NCBI GenBank assembly: GCA_050309795.1 | Contig: JBNRMW010000012.1 | Coordinates: 1 to 64,000 of the forward strand | DNA from: JBNRMW01 sp050309795 | GTDB taxonomy: Bacteria; Bacillota_I; Bacilli_A; Erysipelotrichales; Erysipelotrichaceae | Reading direction: 5' to 3' | DNA: 64,000 nt | In this document: one piece after another, positions 56,063-64,000 of the stretch | How the letters are laid out: every line of letters starts with the position of its first letter | How positions within the stretch are numbered: the first letter of the stretch is position 1 | The notes under the pieces: generated by a model | Told to the model about the DNA's origin: nothing | What the model saw: the letters and a program-made list of their open reading frames with translations, nothing else | Database searches by the model: none | Position numbers and translations under genes: made by a program

Positions 56063-56299
56063 ATGGAACCAAGTATTGGAAAAGGCTTAATTGCTATTGG
56101 CGCAGGACTCGCCGCACTCACCGGGATGATGACGGGAATTGGTCAAGGCTTTGTCGCGGGCAAGGCCGTTGAAGCCGTCGGGAAAAACCCTGAAGCAGAA
56201 GCGAAAATTCGTAATATGCTTATTATTGGTGCAGGGATTGCCGAAACTTGTGCGATCTACGGTTTGCTTGTTGCCTTCTTATTAATGTTAGTTTATTAA
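56063..56299 (+). CDS. atpE: ATP synthase subunit c
   Basis: A 78-residue two-helix proteolipid. The ion-binding Glu61 lies in GAGIAETCAIYGLL, and the loop between helices is AVGKNPEAEAKIRN (38-51). Gln28, Glu61, Thr62 and Tyr66 occupy the positions of Gln32, Glu65, Ser66 and Tyr70 in the Na+-binding c-ring of Ilyobacter, with the same spacing. So the ring may transport Na+ rather than H+. Excellent AAGGAG site 8 bases before ATG. Confidence 0.97.
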   Translation: MEPSIGKGLIAIGAGLAALTGMMTGIGQGFVAGKAVEAVGKNPEAEAKIRNMLIIGAGIAETCAIYGLLVAFLLMLVY

Positions 56300-56328
56300 G
56301 GACTTAGCCTCTAGAAAGGGTGATTTAG

Positions 56329-56850
56329 TTGTATATCGCAATGGACTTAGGATTTGATATTGCGGAAAATTTATTTCCCAATGTATTTTCTGTTTTAACG
56401 CAGCTGGTATCGACTGGTGTGCTGTTATTTGTGTTTGTTAAACTCGTCTATAAACCAGTAATCAACTGGTTAGATGGTCGTGCTCAAGCGATGCAGGAAG
56501 ATTTATCGGTAGCTCAAGCCCAACGGGAAGATGCTCAATTATTGAAGGAAAAGGCTCATGAAATTTTCATTAATGCGGATCATCAAGCCTATGAAATCGT
56601 TGAAAAAGGTCGACAAGAGGCCGTCAAACAAAAAGATGAAATCTTAGCCTCCGCTCGGGATGAGGCTCAACAACAAATTAAAAAAGCCAAACAAGAAATT
56701 GAAAACGAACGCCAAGAAATGCTCGAAGGTGTCCGCCGTGAAATCATTGATGTGGCTCTGGCGGCGACGGAACAATTACTGGAAACCGAAGTCAATGAAG
56801 CAACCCATGGAAAAGCCGTGGACGACTTTATTGCTGAATTGCGTTCATAA
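56329..56850 (+). CDS. atpF: ATP synthase subunit b
   Basis: A 173-residue stator subunit: one N-terminal span (about 20-40, SVLTQLVSTGVLLFVFVKLV), then a long charged helix (about 55-160) rich in Ala, Gln, Glu and Lys that forms the peripheral stalk. The start is TTG 56329, six bases after AAAGGGTGA; ATG 56341 would lie too far from this site. The stop overlaps atpH (TAATG). Confidence 0.95.
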   Translation: MYIAMDLGFDIAENLFPNVFSVLTQLVSTGVLLFVFVKLVYKPVINWLDGRAQAMQEDLSVAQAQREDAQLLKEKAHEIFINADHQAYEIVEKGRQEAVKQKDEILASARDEAQQQIKKAKQEIENERQEMLEGVRREIIDVALAATEQLLETEVNEATHGKAVDDFIAELRS

Positions 56851-57392
56851 TGGATAAATTGGCTCATCGCTATGGGGCGGTCTTATTTGAAAATGCCTTA
56901 CAGGAGCAACAAGCTCCATTAATATACGACCAAATAAGCGATGTCGAAGCGATTTTAGCGGACCAAGAGATTCGTGATTTTTTCAATGCAAAAATCGTGC
57001 CAACGTCTCAGAAACAGCAACTGTTAACCGAAAGTTTAAAAGGTTATCGACCAGAGATTTTAAACTTGCTGTTAATGGTGATCAAAAATGATCACCTCGA
57101 TTTATTATCACAGATTACCCAATCCTATCAAGAACAATACGAAAAACTGCAGGCACAACGACGAGTACAGGTTCGTTCGGCATTCCACCTAGACCAGGCT
57201 CAACATCAATCTTTGAAAAAAGCCTTGGATGTGTATTTTGGTTTTGATGTTTTGTTGGAAGTCACCGTCGATTCGTCTTTGATTCAAGGTCTGGTGGTGC
57301 AGGTTGGCGATCTCATTTTAGATAAATCCTTACGAAAAAATCTCAAAGAATTAGAAGAATATTTAAGAAAGGGAGTACAACATGTCGCTTAA
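56850..57392 (+). CDS. atpH: ATP synthase subunit delta
   Basis: A 180-residue OSCP-type stator subunit. The N-terminal domain starts LAHRYGAVLFENALQEQQ. The C-terminal domain reads VRSAFHLDQAQHQSLKKALD, then LLEVTVDSSLIQGLVVQVGD and SLRKNLKELEEYL at about 108-176. That last domain is strikingly similar to the end of the gamma subunit in this operon. The gene overlaps atpA by eleven bases. Confidence 0.95.
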   Translation: MDKLAHRYGAVLFENALQEQQAPLIYDQISDVEAILADQEIRDFFNAKIVPTSQKQQLLTESLKGYRPEILNLLLMVIKNDHLDLLSQITQSYQEQYEKLQAQRRVQVRSAFHLDQAQHQSLKKALDVYFGFDVLLEVTVDSSLIQGLVVQVGDLILDKSLRKNLKELEEYLRKGVQHVA

Positions 57393-58917
57393 TCGCACGG
57401 AAATTAGCAAATTGCTTAAACAAAGGATTAAAGGTTTTGATTATCAAAGCCAAGCGAAAGAAGTCGGAAAAGTCAGTAAAGTCGGTGACGGCATTGCTTT
57501 TGTCTATGGGTTAGAAGAAGCGATGATGGGCGAATTACTCGATTTTGGTTCCGATGTTTTAGGCATGATTTTAAACTTAGAAGAAGACCAAATTGGGGTT
57601 GTCTTACTAGGAGATGACCGCAAAGTTAAAGAAGGTGATGCCGTCGTACGGACAAAGCATATAGTTGAAGTTCCCGTCGGTGACCAATTGCTCGGTCGCG
57701 TCGTCAATGCCTTAGGGGTCCCTATCGATGGGGGACCACCAATTAATAGCACGACCTTTCACCCTATTGAAAAAGTAGCTCCAGGGGTCATGACCCGTCA
57801 ATCGGTGGATCAATCGCTAGCCACTGGCATTAAGGTTATCGATTCCATGGTTCCCATTGGTCGGGGTCAACGGGAATTAATTATTGGCGATCGTCAAACA
57901 GGGAAAACAGCCATTGCGATCGATACCATCATTAATCAAAAAGATCAAGACGTCTTGTGCATCTATGTTGCTATTGGTCAAAAAGCATCGACCGTAGCTC
58001 AAATCGTCGAAAAACTGCGTGAACAAGAAGCGATGAGCTACACAGTAGTTGTTTCATCTAGTGCCTCGGAGTTGGCGCCATTACAATATATTGCACCTTA
58101 TGCAGGGTGTACGATTGGTGAATATTGGATGGATCAAGGAAAAGATGTGCTTATCGTCTATGACGACTTATCAAAACATGCGGTCGCTTACCGAACGATT
58201 TCGCTTTTACTGCGACGTCCAGCAGGTCGAGAAGCCTATCCCGGGGATGTGTTTTATCTACACTCCCGTTTACTGGAGCGGGCAGCGAAACTGAATGAGC
58301 AACACGGTGGAGGGTCTTTGACGGCTTTACCGATCATTGAAACTCAAGCAGGGGATGTTACGGCGTATATTCCAACCAATGTCATCTCGATTACGGATGG
58401 ACAGTTATATTTGTTGACCGATAAATTTAACGCGGGATTGAGACCGGCTGTTGAACATGGTTTATCAGTTTCTCGGGTTGGTTCTGCAGCTCAAACTCAA
58501 GCGATGAAGCAGGTTTCTGGCTCTTTAAAACTAGAACTGGCGCAATACCAAGAGATGATGGCCTTTGCTCAATTTGGGACCGATGTTGATACCCATACTC
58601 AAAAACTATTAGAACATGGCAAGCGCTTAACCGAGTTATTAAAGCAACGACAGTATCTTCATTTATCACATGAACAAATTGTGTTAAGTTTATTTTTAGC
58701 GCGCTATGGGTTAATTGAACGACTAAAAGTGGATGAAGTCTTAATTTTTGAACGATATATGCACGAATATTTTAACAATACACAAAAGGACATCCTTAAT
58801 GAAATTAAAGAAAAACAAGAACTTTCGCCAGCCTTGATTACCCAAATAACTGAAATCTTAGACGAACTCATCGATCGTTTCCACCGTCGAGGGGACCTCA
58901 GTCATGGCCAGCAATAG
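57382..58917 (+). CDS. atpA: ATP synthase subunit alpha
   Basis: A 511-residue F1 subunit. Walker A GDRQTGKTAIAIDTI at about 169-183; VVSSSASELAPLQYIAPYAG and the catalytic-interface Arg region in SVSRVGSAAQTQAMKQVSGS at about 353-372. The length is as usual. It starts inside atpH and its end overlaps atpG by 14 bases. The subunit binds nucleotide at non-catalytic sites and holds the stator. Confidence 0.97.
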   Translation: MSLNRTEISKLLKQRIKGFDYQSQAKEVGKVSKVGDGIAFVYGLEEAMMGELLDFGSDVLGMILNLEEDQIGVVLLGDDRKVKEGDAVVRTKHIVEVPVGDQLLGRVVNALGVPIDGGPPINSTTFHPIEKVAPGVMTRQSVDQSLATGIKVIDSMVPIGRGQRELIIGDRQTGKTAIAIDTIINQKDQDVLCIYVAIGQKASTVAQIVEKLREQEAMSYTVVVSSSASELAPLQYIAPYAGCTIGEYWMDQGKDVLIVYDDLSKHAVAYRTISLLLRRPAGREAYPGDVFYLHSRLLERAAKLNEQHGGGSLTALPIIETQAGDVTAYIPTNVISITDGQLYLLTDKFNAGLRPAVEHGLSVSRVGSAAQTQAMKQVSGSLKLELAQYQEMMAFAQFGTDVDTHTQKLLEHGKRLTELLKQRQYLHLSHEQIVLSLFLARYGLIERLKVDEVLIFERYMHEYFNNTQKDILNEIKEKQELSPALITQITEILDELIDRFHRRGDLSHGQQ

Positions 58918-60022
58918 CCTGGAGATAAAAAACCGACTTCGTTCCATTCAATCAACACAGAAAATTACACAAGCTATGAAGTTGGTTGCGATCAGCGAGT
59001 TACAAAAATTGCGTTCATCATTTTTGAAGAATCGTGAATATGATAATGCGCTTGGGGAAATCGTTCAAAAGGTGATCGCCTCCCAACCCGGATATGATCA
59101 TCCGCTTTTTCAAGTACATGAAGATACAAAACCTTTAACCATTGTCCTAAGTTCGGATTTAGGCTTGGCTGGGGCGTATATTCAAAACATTTTTAAACTC
59201 GTTAAAGACCATCATCAACCTCAAAATAAGTATCTATGGATCGGTCACAAAGGATATGAGAATCACCAAAAACGGGGATACCATATATTAAATCCTCTCA
59301 TCAGCAGCAAAGATTTAACGTATCATGATTTGGAAAACCTATTAACCAAATTAATCCATGAGTATGGTCAAGGTGAAATAACCTCAATATCCCTAATCTA
59401 TACGGAATATGTGAATGCGATGACTTTTGATGTTAAGCGGGACCGGTTATTGCCTTTTGATCCAAAAACGTTTGGTGATTCGACGGCTAAAGAGATCATT
59501 TTCGAACCGAATTTAGAGACAATTTTAGCCCATCTTTTACCCCAGTTTTTAAATGGCATCTTTTTCAATCGTTTCTTAGAATCGAAAGTTTCGGAATATG
59601 CCTCTCGACGCTTAGCGATGGAGAATGCGACCGATAATGCGGAAGAACTCATTGAAGACTTACAACTGGCGTTTAATAAAAGTCGCCAAGCCGATATTAC
59701 CGCGGACTTGCTACAAATGATAGACTACGATCAACAGGACGAAATCATCGATATTAAACATAGCTATGAACAAGCCCTAGATGATCTGCTCAACCGTAAA
59801 AAAGTTGGGGTGACAACTGCGTATCCATTAACCGTCGATCAACAAAATGCCCTTAAAGAAGCTCTAGAACAGCGATTTAAGGCTGAAGTGGTGCTTGAAA
59901 TGCGCGTCGATGCTCAGCTCATTTCAGGGATCCAACTTTTAGTCGATGGTCAAGTTATCGAAACCACGATGAAACAAGCGCTCAATGAATTAGAAAAACA
60001 TATACGAAGCAGTGGAAAGTAA
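58904..60022 (+). CDS. atpG: ATP synthase subunit gamma with C-terminal delta-like extension
   Basis: A 372-residue protein; normal gamma subunits have about 285. Residues 1-273 are a complete gamma: IKNRLRSIQSTQKITQAMKL at 8-27, VLSSDLGLAGAYIQN, and the C-terminal coil SEYASRRLAMENATDNAEEL to RQADITADLL. Residues about 298-370 are extra and read RKKVGVTTAYPLTVDQQ, LKEALEQRF, VVLEMRVDAQLISGIQLLVD, TTMKQALNELEKHI, i.e. the C-terminal domain of delta/OSCP. In atpH of this operon the matching residues are VRSAFHLDQAQ, LLEVTVDSSLIQGLVVQVGD. The frame is continuous and the spacing to atpD is normal (24 bases), so it is not a simple assembly fault. Confidence 0.93.
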   Translation: MASNSLEIKNRLRSIQSTQKITQAMKLVAISELQKLRSSFLKNREYDNALGEIVQKVIASQPGYDHPLFQVHEDTKPLTIVLSSDLGLAGAYIQNIFKLVKDHHQPQNKYLWIGHKGYENHQKRGYHILNPLISSKDLTYHDLENLLTKLIHEYGQGEITSISLIYTEYVNAMTFDVKRDRLLPFDPKTFGDSTAKEIIFEPNLETILAHLLPQFLNGIFFNRFLESKVSEYASRRLAMENATDNAEELIEDLQLAFNKSRQADITADLLQMIDYDQQDEIIDIKHSYEQALDDLLNRKKVGVTTAYPLTVDQQNALKEALEQRFKAEVVLEMRVDAQLISGIQLLVDGQVIETTMKQALNELEKHIRSSGK

Positions 60023-60046
60023 ATATTCCAACAAACGGAGGAACAA

Positions 60047-61444
60047 ATGAACAAAGGAACAGTCAAACAAATCATCGGACCGGTCGTAGATATCCGCTTT
60101 GATGATGAAATTCCAGCATTATTAAATGCCGTAGAAATTAAAAATCCCCAGAACAACGAACGATTAATTGTCGAAGTCGCCCAACATATCGGAGAAGATA
60201 CCGTCCGCTGCATCGCGATGGCTTCAACGGATGGTTTGGTACGCGAAATCGAAGCTATTGATTTAGGGCAACCAATTACGGTACCCGTTGGTCACGAAGT
60301 CTTAGGGCGGATGTTCAATGTTCTTGGCGAACCAATTGATGAAAAACCAGCGCTTCCCGCTGAAACACCGCGCGAGCCCATCCATCGCGCAGCACCTGAA
60401 TTTGTGGCTCAAGCGACCAGTAAAAAAATCATGGAAACCGGCATCAAGGTCATTGATTTATTGTGCCCGTATCCAGAGGGTGGAAAAATCGGGTTATTTG
60501 GTGGAGCTGGGGTTGGTAAAACCGTCCTCATGCAAGAACTCATTCACAATGTCGCCACGGAACATGGCGGACTATCTGTGGTTGCGGGGGTAGGAGAACG
60601 AACCCGTGAAGGCAACGACCTCTACAACGAAATGAAAGCTTCGGGTGTTTTAGATAAAACCGTCCTCGTTTATGGTCAAATGAACGAATCACCTGGGGCC
60701 CGGATGCGCGTTGGACTTTCGGGATTAACCATGGCTGAAACATTCCGTGATAAGCATCACCAAGATGTCTTATTATTTATTGATAATATTTTCCGCTTTA
60801 CTCAGGCAGGCTCAGAAGTTTCGGCATTATTAGGACGGGTTCCTTCGGCTGTTGGGTATCAACCGACTTTAGCGACTGAAATGGGCCAGCTTCAAGAACG
60901 CATTACCTCGACTCCAAATGGGTCGATTACCTCGGTCCAAGCTGTCTATGTTCCAGCGGATGATTTAACCGATCCAGCAGCAGCTGCGGTGTTTGCGCAC
61001 TTAGATGCTCGAACGGTCTTGGATCGGAATATTGCGGCTTTAGGGATTTACCCAGCGGTTGATCCATTAGCCTCGACATCCAATTTGCTCGATCCGTATG
61101 TTGTGGGAGATTACCATGTACAGATTGCCCACGAGGTTCAACAAATTTTACAGCGCTATAAAGAATTACAAGATATTATCGCCATTTTGGGGATTGATGA
61201 ATTGAGTGAAGAGGATAAGTTAACCGTTAACCGTGCACGGCGAATTCGAAACTTCTTGTCTCAACCATTCTTTGTTGCGCAGCAGTTCACCGGTTATCAA
61301 GGGGCATTTGTCAAAGTGGAAGACACCTTAGCTTCCTTTGCGGCGATTCTTAACGGAGAAGTTGATGATTTACCAGAACAAGCCTTTATGTATGCTGCGA
61401 CCATTGACGAAGTGAAAGAAAAAGCGAAAGCGATGACAGCATAA
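60047..61444 (+). CDS. atpD: ATP synthase subunit beta
   Basis: A 465-residue catalytic F1 subunit. Walker A LFGGAGVGKTVLMQELIHN at about 149-167, catalytic Glu in GVGERTREGNDLYNEM at about 183-198, DELSEEDKL (DELSEED motif) at about 384-392. ATG 60047 follows GGAGG. The gene overlaps atpC by one base. Confidence 0.98.
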   Translation: MNKGTVKQIIGPVVDIRFDDEIPALLNAVEIKNPQNNERLIVEVAQHIGEDTVRCIAMASTDGLVREIEAIDLGQPITVPVGHEVLGRMFNVLGEPIDEKPALPAETPREPIHRAAPEFVAQATSKKIMETGIKVIDLLCPYPEGGKIGLFGGAGVGKTVLMQELIHNVATEHGGLSVVAGVGERTREGNDLYNEMKASGVLDKTVLVYGQMNESPGARMRVGLSGLTMAETFRDKHHQDVLLFIDNIFRFTQAGSEVSALLGRVPSAVGYQPTLATEMGQLQERITSTPNGSITSVQAVYVPADDLTDPAAAAVFAHLDARTVLDRNIAALGIYPAVDPLASTSNLLDPYVVGDYHVQIAHEVQQILQRYKELQDIIAILGIDELSEEDKLTVNRARRIRNFLSQPFFVAQQFTGYQGAFVKVEDTLASFAAILNGEVDDLPEQAFMYAATIDEVKEKAKAMTA

Positions 61445-61833
61445 TGTTTACCGTTAGAATTATTACCCCCCAAGGATTTTATCGGCAATTTCAGGCGAGT
61501 ATTTTAAACCTAAGAACAACTAATGGTCAAATTGGGCTATTAACCAATCACATGCCTTTAGTGGCCATTTTGGAAACCTCGGTTATGAACTTAGTAGACG
61601 ACCAAAAAGATCGTCGGGAATTTGCGATTGGTGAAGGCGTGGTTTATTTCGAAGATAATATCGCTCAAGTGCTGGTCGAAACCTGCGAAAGCAAAGATGA
61701 AATCGATTTCCAGAGGGCGCAACAAGCCTATGAACGCGCCGTTCAACGACTATCAAAAGAATATGAAGAAGTTGATTTTCAACGAGCAGAAAAAGCACTC
61801 AAAAAAGCCAAGAATCGGTTAAGTTTACAATGA
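61444..61833 (+). CDS. atpC: ATP synthase subunit epsilon
   Basis: A 129-residue subunit with the N-terminal beta-sandwich (FTVRIITPQGFYRQFQA, GQIGLLTNHMPLVAILETS at about 29-47) and the C-terminal helical hairpin (ERAVQRLSKEYEEVDFQRAE). It links the c-ring to gamma and inhibits ATP hydrolysis. The stop overlaps the Nudix gene by four bases. Confidence 0.95.
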   Translation: MFTVRIITPQGFYRQFQASILNLRTTNGQIGLLTNHMPLVAILETSVMNLVDDQKDRREFAIGEGVVYFEDNIAQVLVETCESKDEIDFQRAQQAYERAVQRLSKEYEEVDFQRAEKALKKAKNRLSLQ

Positions 61834-62234
61834 AACATGAAAAATCATGCGGATTTATTCTCATTCGCGACCAACAAGCCTTATTACTAAAACATCAAAA
61901 TGGCCAACATTGGGATTTTTGTAAAGGCCATGTCGAAAAAGGGGAAAGCGAACTAGAAACCGCTCTGCGTGAAGTGAAAGAAGAACTCGGCGGGATGGTT
62001 GAACCCATCGCTGGCTTTAGAGAATCGATTGCCTATTCGCCAAAAAAAGATGTTCATAAAATTGTGGTCTTTTTTCTCGGTCGTTATTACGGAAATATCG
62101 ATGTACAAGCCAAAGAAATAAGTGAAGCCATCTGGGTTGATTTTGACCAAGTTGAAGAAACCTTAACCTTCCGAGAGAACAAGGAACTTTGGACAAGAGC
62201 GCTCGAATTTATGCATCAATACCAAATCAAGTAG
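61830..62234 (+). CDS. Nudix hydrolase (bis(5'-nucleosyl)-tetraphosphatase type)
   Basis: A 134-residue hydrolase. Full Nudix box GHVEKGESELETALREVKEELGG at about 32-54 (GxxxxxExxxxxxxREUxEExGU), start KSCGFILIRDQQALLLKHQN as in Ap4A hydrolases (asymmetrical type). It is the last gene of the atp operon, coupled by an ATGA overlap. A role in removing Ap4A or other dinucleoside polyphosphates is probable. Confidence 0.9.
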   Translation: MKHEKSCGFILIRDQQALLLKHQNGQHWDFCKGHVEKGESELETALREVKEELGGMVEPIAGFRESIAYSPKKDVHKIVVFFLGRYYGNIDVQAKEISEAIWVDFDQVEETLTFRENKELWTRALEFMHQYQIK

Positions 62235-62254
62235 GTCTTAAGACCTACTTTTTA
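62229..62254 (+). terminator. Terminator of the atp operon
   Basis: Perfect palindrome AAGTAGGTCTT (62229-62239) and AAGACCTACTT (62240-62250), with loop pairs opened, followed by TTT. Confidence 0.85.
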
Positions 62255-62286
62255 AAAAAGATGGTCTATCGAACGATGAACCATCT
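62254..62286 (-). terminator. Terminator of the aminopeptidase gene
   Basis: On the minus strand AAGATGGT, loop, ACCATCTT (62260-62267 and 62279-62286 region), followed by TTTT. It faces the atp operon terminator. Confidence 0.75.
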
Positions 62287-62323
62287 TAATGAACTGCTTT
62301 ATTAGAATAATACCTTACGTTGG

Positions 62324-63682
62324 CTATTGAACGCTTTTTTGAATATATTCAACCAAGGTTTTAACATGAACACCCGTTGCCCCTTTGGTTAAATACCCCG
62401 AGTTGCTACTTAAATACGCGGTACCGGCAATATCCAAATGCACCCATGGAATTTCATCCGCTAAGAATTCGCCAACAAACAAACCAGCAGAAATCGTGCC
62501 ACCTAAACGGCCCCCACTGTTTTTAATATCCGCTACATCTGATTTATTCATTTTAGCAAAGGCTGGGCTATTCGGTAATTCCCAAATATACTCATCAACG
62601 GATTGAGCCGCGGTGATGATGTCTTGCATAAATTCGGCATTATTGGTGACTGCTCCGGTGTAGGTTTCACCTAAAGCAACTAAACAGGCACCGGTTAAGG
62701 TTGCCAAGTCGACGACCTTGGTTACCGCATGATGCTTGGTAATATAATAAAGGGCATCCGCTAATGTTAGACGGCCTTCCGCATCGGTATTGTCAATTTC
62801 AATGGTTTTTCCTGCCATGGAATTAATAATGTCCCCTGGTTTGTAGGAATTGCCGGAAATCATGTTTTCGGTTGCGGCCACCACCGCAATGACATTGGTT
62901 TGAAGGTTCAATCGGGCGATTGTTTCCATGGTAGCAATAACAGTTCCTGCACCGCCCATATCACAGAACATGGTCTTCATACTTGCGGAAGGTTTTAAGG
63001 AATAGCCGCCAGAATCATAGGTCACGCCTTTACCGACAAGTCCTAAAATATCTTTCGATTCTGGTTTAGGTAACCATTTCATGACCAAGACTTTTGGTTC
63101 TTTAGCTGAACCACGAGCCACGGCTAAAAACGCTTCCATCTTTAATTCTTCGATTTGAGTTTGATCTAAAACGTCCACGACAACACCATGCGCACTTAAA
63201 CGAGTTTGGGCTAATTCGGCTAAGGATTCTGGATAAATCGTATTCGCTGGTTCATTGACAATGTCCCTTGCGAAATTGACGCCTTGATTAATGATGTCGA
63301 GTTGTTCCAAGGCGGTTAGTAATGCTTGGTCTTCACTGACGATGTTCAAGTTTAAAGAAGACGTTTCTTCGGTTTCTTTGTACTTATCAAAGCGATAAAA
63401 CGCTCTTAGTAGTCCTTCCACAAAATCTAAATCATCTTTTTGATGGGGTTGATACGTCACCGTTTCAATACCTTTTTGAGCTAAATCTTTCCCAAGCTTA
63501 AATCCAGCTTCAAGACGTGCGGCTTGGTTATTGGTTTTTCCTATTCCCACCTTAATGGCGTCGTGTTCTAAGCCATACACTTCACCTAGTTTTCCTAAAA
63601 ACCCATCCTCATCTTTTTTGTCTAATTGCTCGACAAAAGTGATGGGTCTAGTGATGGGTTGATTTTTTAGTAATTTATACAT
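62324..63682 (-). CDS. pepA: Leucyl aminopeptidase (M17)
   Basis: A 452-residue cytosolic M17 metallopeptidase that removes N-terminal amino acids from peptides. Metal and catalytic motifs: LVGKGVTYDSGGYSLKPS at about 212-229 (Lys, Asp), SMKTMFCDMGGAGTVIATME, and the signature NTDAEGRLTLADAL at about 296-309. I place the start at ATG 63682 (MYKLLKNQP), 9 bases after GGAGG; the longer frame begins with a non-coding-like hydrophobic stretch. Confidence 0.95.
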   Translation of the reverse strand: MYKLLKNQPITRPITFVEQLDKKDEDGFLGKLGEVYGLEHDAIKVGIGKTNNQAARLEAGFKLGKDLAQKGIETVTYQPHQKDDLDFVEGLLRAFYRFDKYKETEETSSLNLNIVSEDQALLTALEQLDIINQGVNFARDIVNEPANTIYPESLAELAQTRLSAHGVVVDVLDQTQIEELKMEAFLAVARGSAKEPKVLVMKWLPKPESKDILGLVGKGVTYDSGGYSLKPSASMKTMFCDMGGAGTVIATMETIARLNLQTNVIAVVAATENMISGNSYKPGDIINSMAGKTIEIDNTDAEGRLTLADALYYITKHHAVTKVVDLATLTGACLVALGETYTGAVTNNAEFMQDIITAAQSVDEYIWELPNSPAFAKMNKSDVADIKNSGGRLGGTISAGLFVGEFLADEIPWVHLDIAGTAYLSSNSGYLTKGATGVHVKTLVEYIQKSVQ

Positions 63683-63816
63683 TCTTTCTGACCTCCATCC
63701 TATAACTCTACACTTCTTAGAAATGATAGTCAAAATAAAGTGAAAATAGAAAACAATTTCAAGGGAATAACCGCCCAATATGCTATGATTAAAGCAAACA
63801 AATAGGAGGAAATTAG

Positions 63817-64000
63817 ATGATACGTGTTGGTATAATTGGAACGAGTTTTATTACAGAATATTTAATCGAAGCTTTTAACAAAGTAAGTGGTATTGAACCC
63901 TATGCGATTTATTCTCGAACCTTGGCGAAGGCTCAAGCTTTTAACTTACCGAAAGCTTACGATCAGTACGAGGCAATGCTCGCCGATGAAGAGATTGATC
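63817..64000 (+). CDS. Gfo/Idh/MocA family oxidoreductase, N-terminal part
   Basis: The frame starts at ATG 63817, behind AGGAGG, and runs off the window end. It reads IRVGIIGTSFITEYLIEAFN (Rossmann GxxxxT/A nucleotide site), then YAIYSRTLAKAQAFNLPKAY and YEAMLADEEID, the standard start of NAD(P)-dependent Gfo/Idh/MocA dehydrogenases. A -10 TATGAT is near 63785. The substrate cannot be told from the first 61 residues. Confidence 0.85.
   Translation, partial: MIRVGIIGTSFITEYLIEAFNKVSGIEPYAIYSRTLAKAQAFNLPKAYDQYEAMLADEEID

Noticed and set aside
59700..60022. Assembly error fusing atpG to a duplicated atpH end
   Set aside because: The DNA of the extension is clearly different from that of atpH (only the protein pattern is alike), the frame is continuous and the spacing to atpD is normal.
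1..64000. CRISPR arrays, rRNA, tRNA genes, prophage
   Set aside because: No regularly spaced direct repeats, no recognisable tRNA cloverleaf or rRNA strings, and no phage structural or integrase genes were seen on either strand.

Overview
This window looks like a chromosome segment of a low-GC Bacillota bacterium. The evidence is Shine-Dalgarno sites of the AGGAGG type, a four-Cys L31, PTS systems, an ArsR/CadA pair, and the gene order rpmE, tdk-prfA-prmC, sua5-glyA-upp-atpIBEFHAGDC, which is the Bacilli/Erysipelotrichia order. I favour an Erysipelotrichia- or Bacilli-like gut or animal-associated organism but cannot name it. Positions 1-6100 differ from the rest: they are AT-rich and full of broken genes. 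After that the window is compact, with genes overlapping by a few bases and many clear intrinsic terminators. Layout: (a) 1-6100 is a gene graveyard on mostly the minus strand: a GNAT acetyltransferase, a DUF4180 fragment, the 5' part of a group IIC intron sitting just past a terminator, a rhomboid protease, a clan-A glycosidase, then remnants of Cse60-like, nucleotidyltransferase, ABC-F, Fic, sugar dehydrogenase and TetR-like genes. (b) 6.2-6.5 kb is rpmE. (c) 6.6-19.3 kb is one long plus-strand catabolic locus: IolB-like isomerase, PRD/EIIA regulator, fructose-type PTS EIIA/EIIB/EIIC, methylmalonate/malonate-semialdehyde dehydrogenase (IolA-like), transaldolase, a YtfQ-YtfR-YtfT-YjfF furanose-type ABC importer, and an AEC-family carrier. 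(d) 19.4-25.3 kb is tdk, prfA, prmC, gltX, hflX and a GNAT. (e) 25.3-29.3 kb holds a ZIP transporter, a frameshifted XRE membrane regulator, two small secreted-protein genes (one with a stop at codon 3), class I aldolase and a membrane protein. (f) 29.3-35.1 kb is an aga-type amino sugar/galactitol locus (AgaS, mannose-family PTS, GatZ/KbaZ and a YajC-like protein). (g) 35.2-52.3 kb is mixed: YwaF-like and ceramidase-like proteins, MarR plus heterodimeric ABC exporter, MsrB, FemAB, HAD, ArsR-CadA, a triple GNAT, alanine racemase and a MurF-Ddl fusion. (h) 52.4-62.2 kb is sua5-glyA-upp and the full ATP synthase operon plus a Nudix gene. (i) 62.3-64 kb is a leucyl aminopeptidase and the start of a Gfo/Idh/MocA oxidoreductase. 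The most interesting inference is region (c). IolB makes 2-deoxy-5-keto-gluconate (DKG) from 5-deoxyglucuronate. DKG read from its other end is a ketose with the fructose-like C3/C4 configuration, so a transaldolase could move its dihydroxyacetone part to glyceraldehyde-3-phosphate, giving fructose-6-phosphate and releasing malonate semialdehyde, the substrate of IolA. This would be a kinase-free bypass of IolC/IolJ, parallel to the sulfofructose transaldolase pathway. Other points worth a check: the ATP synthase gamma subunit carries a C-terminal extension that looks like the C-terminal domain of the delta subunit; the c subunit has a Na+-binding residue pattern; and the Ddl half of the MurF-Ddl fusion has a D-Ala-D-Ser-ligase-like omega loop. 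All family assignments are from reading the sequence and memory of the families; no search was run.
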